From positions 1,302,001 through 1,366,000 of the forward strand of contig CBDDLR010000001.1 in assembly GCA_965230765.1 (NCBI GenBank): 64,000 bases of DNA. Reading direction: 5' to 3'. The notes beneath the pieces are model-generated. The model was not told where the DNA came from and made no database searches. It saw nothing but the letters and a program-made list of their open reading frames with translations. The position numbers were made by a program, and so were the translations under genes. Source of the DNA: Sunxiuqinia sp965230765 (GTDB taxonomy: Bacteria; Bacteroidota; Bacteroidia; Bacteroidales; Prolixibacteraceae). Below, piece by piece: positions 61,361 through 64,000 of the stretch; the stretch's first letter is position 1; each line of letters begins with the position of its first letter.

Positions 61361-63745
61361 CTATTCATATCGAAGCGCCTCCACAGGGTTTCTCGTTGCT
61401 GCTCTCCATGATTGCCATGAAACGGTTAACAAAGCAATTCCCAAAGCCAATACTCCGGCTAGCAAAAATATCCACCAGCTAAGGGTGGTTTTGTAGGCAA
61501 AGTTTTCCAGCCATTTGTTCATGGCAAACCAGGCAATTGGGCAGGCAATTACAAAGCCGATAAGTGTCCAATTCACTAAGCCCATGTTTATCAATCGCAG
61601 AATCTCAAGAATACCTGCCCCATTGACTTTTCTTATTCCAATTTCTTTAATCCTGGATTCCATGATGTAGGATAACAACCCTAATATTCCCAGGCAAGCA
61701 ATAAATATGGACAAAACAGCAAAGCTTATTAAAACTTTCGATAAAACGATTTCCTTTTTATACATTGATGCTAATCGCTTATCCAGAAACTCAAATTCAA
61801 AAGGTTTCTCAGGTGCAAGCTTCATCCACTCATTTCTTAGAAAATCCATGTAGGCTCCCAACTCCTCTCGGGTATTGGCAGAAAACCGGATGGTTGATAA
61901 ATCGGCCTGTTTTGGTGTATTCGACAAAACCAAAGGTTCAATCTGATAATGAACCGAATTAAAATTAAAATTTTCTACCACGCCGATTATAGGTAGTCCC
62001 CGGATTGAAGCTTCCAACGGATTAGTAAGCTCATAATAATCCACAAAAGCCTGGTTAACAATCATCGATCTTTCATCGCTAACTCCATCTTTCCCAAAAT
62101 CTCGTCCACCAACAAGTTCCAGTTTCAATGTATTTAGGAATTCGTTGTTCACACGAACAATATTATAATCAATGCTTTTGTCATTTTTACCCGGTTCTTT
62201 TAACTTCCCTCCCCAAATATCAAAGGTATTTATGTAGGTTGATGAGAGACATTGCGATTCGGTTTGAACATGATCGGAAACAGCATCTATAAAAGCATTC
62301 TTTTTCCCGCCAAGTTTAATAGATGGAACAGTGATCATGTTTTCCATCTGAATACCCAAATCTTTTGTAAGTCCGTAACGAATTTGTTTATAGATAACCA
62401 GAGAACAAATTATTAAGGCTATAGAAACAAACAACTGAAATGTTACCAATGATTTCCATATGCCTCCCCTTTGGTTCCCGGTCACAAACACTCCCCTTAA
62501 CTGTGTCAATGGTGTTGATTTTATATTGAAAACTGAGGGGAAAAATCCAGAAAACACAATGGTAAGTGTTAATACCAGTAATACTATTAAAATGGATTCC
62601 TTTGTAAGAAACACTTCCTTGTTAAGCGGATAATTGATTAGTTGATTCAGCCCGGTCAGAATTGTTCTGAGAATAACAATAGATAATAGAAATGCCACAA
62701 TAGAAACAACAAAACCCTTTAAAAACAATTGGCTTCTCTCTGTATTTCTATTGGCTCCTAACACTTGCTGAATACCAAAATTTTTCTTCCATTTTAAAGA
62801 GGTAGCCAATAACAAATTCGTATAATTAATAAGGGCTAATAACAGAATAAGGATTCCAATGCCCAGAAGCATATAAGTAAAGGTCATACTTCCGTGTTTT
62901 ATCGGATCGTAAGGCGATTCATCATAAAAATAAAGATCTTCAAGAGCTATGAGCTTTGTAGTAAACACTGGATTAAGTCGTTCAATTTCCTCTGCAGGAA
63001 GTGAGTTCCGTAATATTTCCGACATGGTGGAACTAATGTCAAGCTGATCAGCGTTCTTGCCAATTTGCAGAAATGGGATATTGCTGAAATCACCTATATC
63101 GCTGCCAAAGAAGTACTTTGCCGATCGGTAACTAACCAATCCGCTGATTTGAAGGGAGGAATTGTGTGGTACTTTTTCCAAAACTGCACCAACAACAACC
63201 GGTTTATTATTAAGCAGAACTTTTTTTCCAATTGGGTATTCATCCTTAAACAATTTATCCGAAATGTCTTTGGTGAGCACCAGGCTATTGGGATCATCTA
63301 GCGAAGAAGCCAGGTCTCCGGATTCAACCGGGAATGAAAACACCTTTGCAAAATTCGGATCGGAAAAAGCCAATCGTTCCAGATTAAATTTATTTCCATC
63401 GTATTCAACCCAGGTGCCGTTATCCCAGTCCCACCTGCTGTAATTTAAAAATGTAATGGTTTCCAATCCCGGAACATTATCTCGAAAAAGTTCAATTTGA
63501 GTTAGAGACAAATTCGAAGCCATATCTATATCAGCATCGGCCTCGGCTATTCCAAATTCAGGTTTAAAAATACGGTCTCTATTTTGGTGAAAATTATCGA
63601 AGCTAAACTCGCGGTGCACATAAACACTAATAAATAAAACAGCTACAAAAGCCAATGACAGCCCCAGTATATTGAGAGAAGTTGCCTTTTTTTGTTTAAT
63701 AAGGCTTCGTATTGTCAGTTTCCAGTTGCCGGATAGGTTTTTCAT
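61361..63745 (-). CDS. FtsX-family ABC transporter permease (MacB-like)
   Basis: The 794-residue protein starts SGNWKLTIRSLIKQKKATSLNILGLSLAF with a first helix at about 20-40. First FtsX block: KWKKNFGIQQVLGANRNTERSQLFLKG; second: SRIKEIGIRKVNGAGILEILRLINMG. It ends NPVEALRYE. The periplasmic domains have no recognised substrate motif. It is in the same transcription direction as its neighbours and probably part of one operon reaching past the window. Confidence 0.9.
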   Translation of the reverse strand: MKNLSGNWKLTIRSLIKQKKATSLNILGLSLAFVAVLFISVYVHREFSFDNFHQNRDRIFKPEFGIAEADADIDMASNLSLTQIELFRDNVPGLETITFLNYSRWDWDNGTWVEYDGNKFNLERLAFSDPNFAKVFSFPVESGDLASSLDDPNSLVLTKDISDKLFKDEYPIGKKVLLNNKPVVVGAVLEKVPHNSSLQISGLVSYRSAKYFFGSDIGDFSNIPFLQIGKNADQLDISSTMSEILRNSLPAEEIERLNPVFTTKLIALEDLYFYDESPYDPIKHGSMTFTYMLLGIGILILLLALINYTNLLLATSLKWKKNFGIQQVLGANRNTERSQLFLKGFVVSIVAFLLSIVILRTILTGLNQLINYPLNKEVFLTKESILIVLLVLTLTIVFSGFFPSVFNIKSTPLTQLRGVFVTGNQRGGIWKSLVTFQLFVSIALIICSLVIYKQIRYGLTKDLGIQMENMITVPSIKLGGKKNAFIDAVSDHVQTESQCLSSTYINTFDIWGGKLKEPGKNDKSIDYNIVRVNNEFLNTLKLELVGGRDFGKDGVSDERSMIVNQAFVDYYELTNPLEASIRGLPIIGVVENFNFNSVHYQIEPLVLSNTPKQADLSTIRFSANTREELGAYMDFLRNEWMKLAPEKPFEFEFLDKRLASMYKKEIVLSKVLISFAVLSIFIACLGILGLLSYIMESRIKEIGIRKVNGAGILEILRLINMGLVNWTLIGFVIACPIAWFAMNKWLENFAYKTTLSWWIFLLAGVLALGIALLTVSWQSWRAATRNPVEALRYE

Positions 63746-63788
63746 AACTTTTATTAAATTTATTTACTGTCATTATTCGTATTTCAAC

Positions 63789-63827
63789 GCTTCCATCCCG
63801 ATACGCTTCGCTATCGAGGATCTTCGC
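63789..63827. repeat. 39-bp repeat behind an FtsX gene, copy 2
   Basis: It is the second copy of the element at 58855-58893, placed seven bases beyond the stop of the window-edge permease. Its other flank (63771-63794, minus direction) reads MEALKYE-stop, a relic of a permease tail. Confidence 0.85.
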
Positions 63828-63835
63828 ACTTCTCA

Positions 63836-64000
63836 CTACTCGTATCGAAGTGCTTCGACCGGATTCCGTGTAGCAGCCCTCCAAGACTGCCACGAAACCG
63901 TCAACAACGCAATTCCCAACGCCAGCGCACCAGCAAGGACAAAAATCCACCAGCTAAGGGTGGTTTTGTAGGCAAAGTTTTCCAGCCATTTATTCATGGC
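63836..64000 (-). CDS. FtsX-family ABC transporter permease, C-terminal part
   Basis: The final 54 codons of a fourth permease are visible, cut by the window edge: AMNKWLENFAYKTTLSWWIF, a hydrophobic helix (VLAGALALGIALLTV) and the tail SWRAATRNPVEALRYE. The nucleotide sequence of 63942-64000 matches 61467-61525 in the previous gene with one or two differences. The start lies outside the window. Confidence 0.85.
   Translation of the reverse strand, partial: AMNKWLENFAYKTTLSWWIFVLAGALALGIALLTVSWQSWRAATRNPVEALRYE

Noticed and set aside
1..64000. CRISPR arrays, tRNA or rRNA genes, transposases, prophage genes
   Set aside because: No regular spacer-repeat array, no clover-leaf-like stretch and no such protein was seen in the gaps or frames read by eye; a covariance-model scan would be decisive.

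Overview
The window looks like a chromosomal segment of a Bacteroidota bacterium, probably of the Marinilabiliales/Prolixibacteraceae type; that placement is inference from gene content. Direct support comes from an ECF sigma/FecR/SusC/SusD locus, SprA of the type IX secretion system (T9SS), a secreted protein with a T9SS C-terminal sorting domain, many lipoproteins and beta-barrels, DUF4249/DUF4252/DUF3078/DUF2807 families, tandem large FtsX-type permeases, and promoters of the phylum's TTG / TAnnTTTG type. No rRNA, tRNA, CRISPR array, transposase or prophage gene was seen.

Layout. 0-2.4 kb: a compact restriction-modification unit (DUF6471 protein, C5 cytosine methyltransferase, converging NgoBV-like endonuclease). 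2.4-10 kb: mostly minus-strand housekeeping genes (AspT/YidE-type transporter, pepE, a beta-barrel, an SDR enzyme, dnaG with a flavin-binding protein), interrupted by a plus-strand pair of a 62-residue protein and a nucleotidyltransferase. 10-16.4 kb: a class III sirtuin coupled to a beta-barrel, then a TonB-dependent receptor, DUF4249 lipoprotein and two DUF2807 proteins. 16.6-23.4 kb (minus): DUF3078 protein, MscS channel, the tyrA-aroF/chorismate mutase operon with a leader-peptide attenuator, and a T9SS-exported metalloprotease. 23.4-35 kb (plus): a divergent GH32 protein, RNase R, a TetR regulator, and the sigma/FecR/SusC/SusD locus. 35-41 kb: PGHW-repeat protein, DusB/YkvA, a second sigma/anti-sigma/DUF4252 operon, LD-carboxypeptidase, TonB. 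41-50.4 kb: pdxA-ruvA-sprA. 50.4-56.3 kb: U32 peptidase-family protein, D-lactate dehydrogenase with lactate permease, DUF3360 permease. 56.4-64 kb (minus): four tandem FtsX/MacB-type permeases, the last cut by the window edge.

How genes work together. SprA is the outer-membrane translocon through which the 825-residue metalloprotease should be exported. TonB can energise both TonB-dependent receptors. The SusC N-terminal STN domain, FecR and the upstream sigma factor form a trans-envelope signalling chain. The tyrA-aroF operon makes prephenate-derived tyrosine precursors and DAHP.

The most notable discovery is upstream of tyrA. A promoter is followed by a 22-codon leader ORF with eight consecutive aromatic codons (FYYWFYFF), a possible antiterminator and an intrinsic terminator just before tyrA. 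This is a complete, classical-looking ribosome-stalling attenuator for aromatic amino acid synthesis. Other items worth a second look are the small-protein/nucleotidyltransferase pair, a 39-bp repeat with duplicated gene tails behind two permease genes, a GH32 protein with altered catalytic motifs, and a shared GCAAC-N17-GTC promoter-like motif before two envelope operons.
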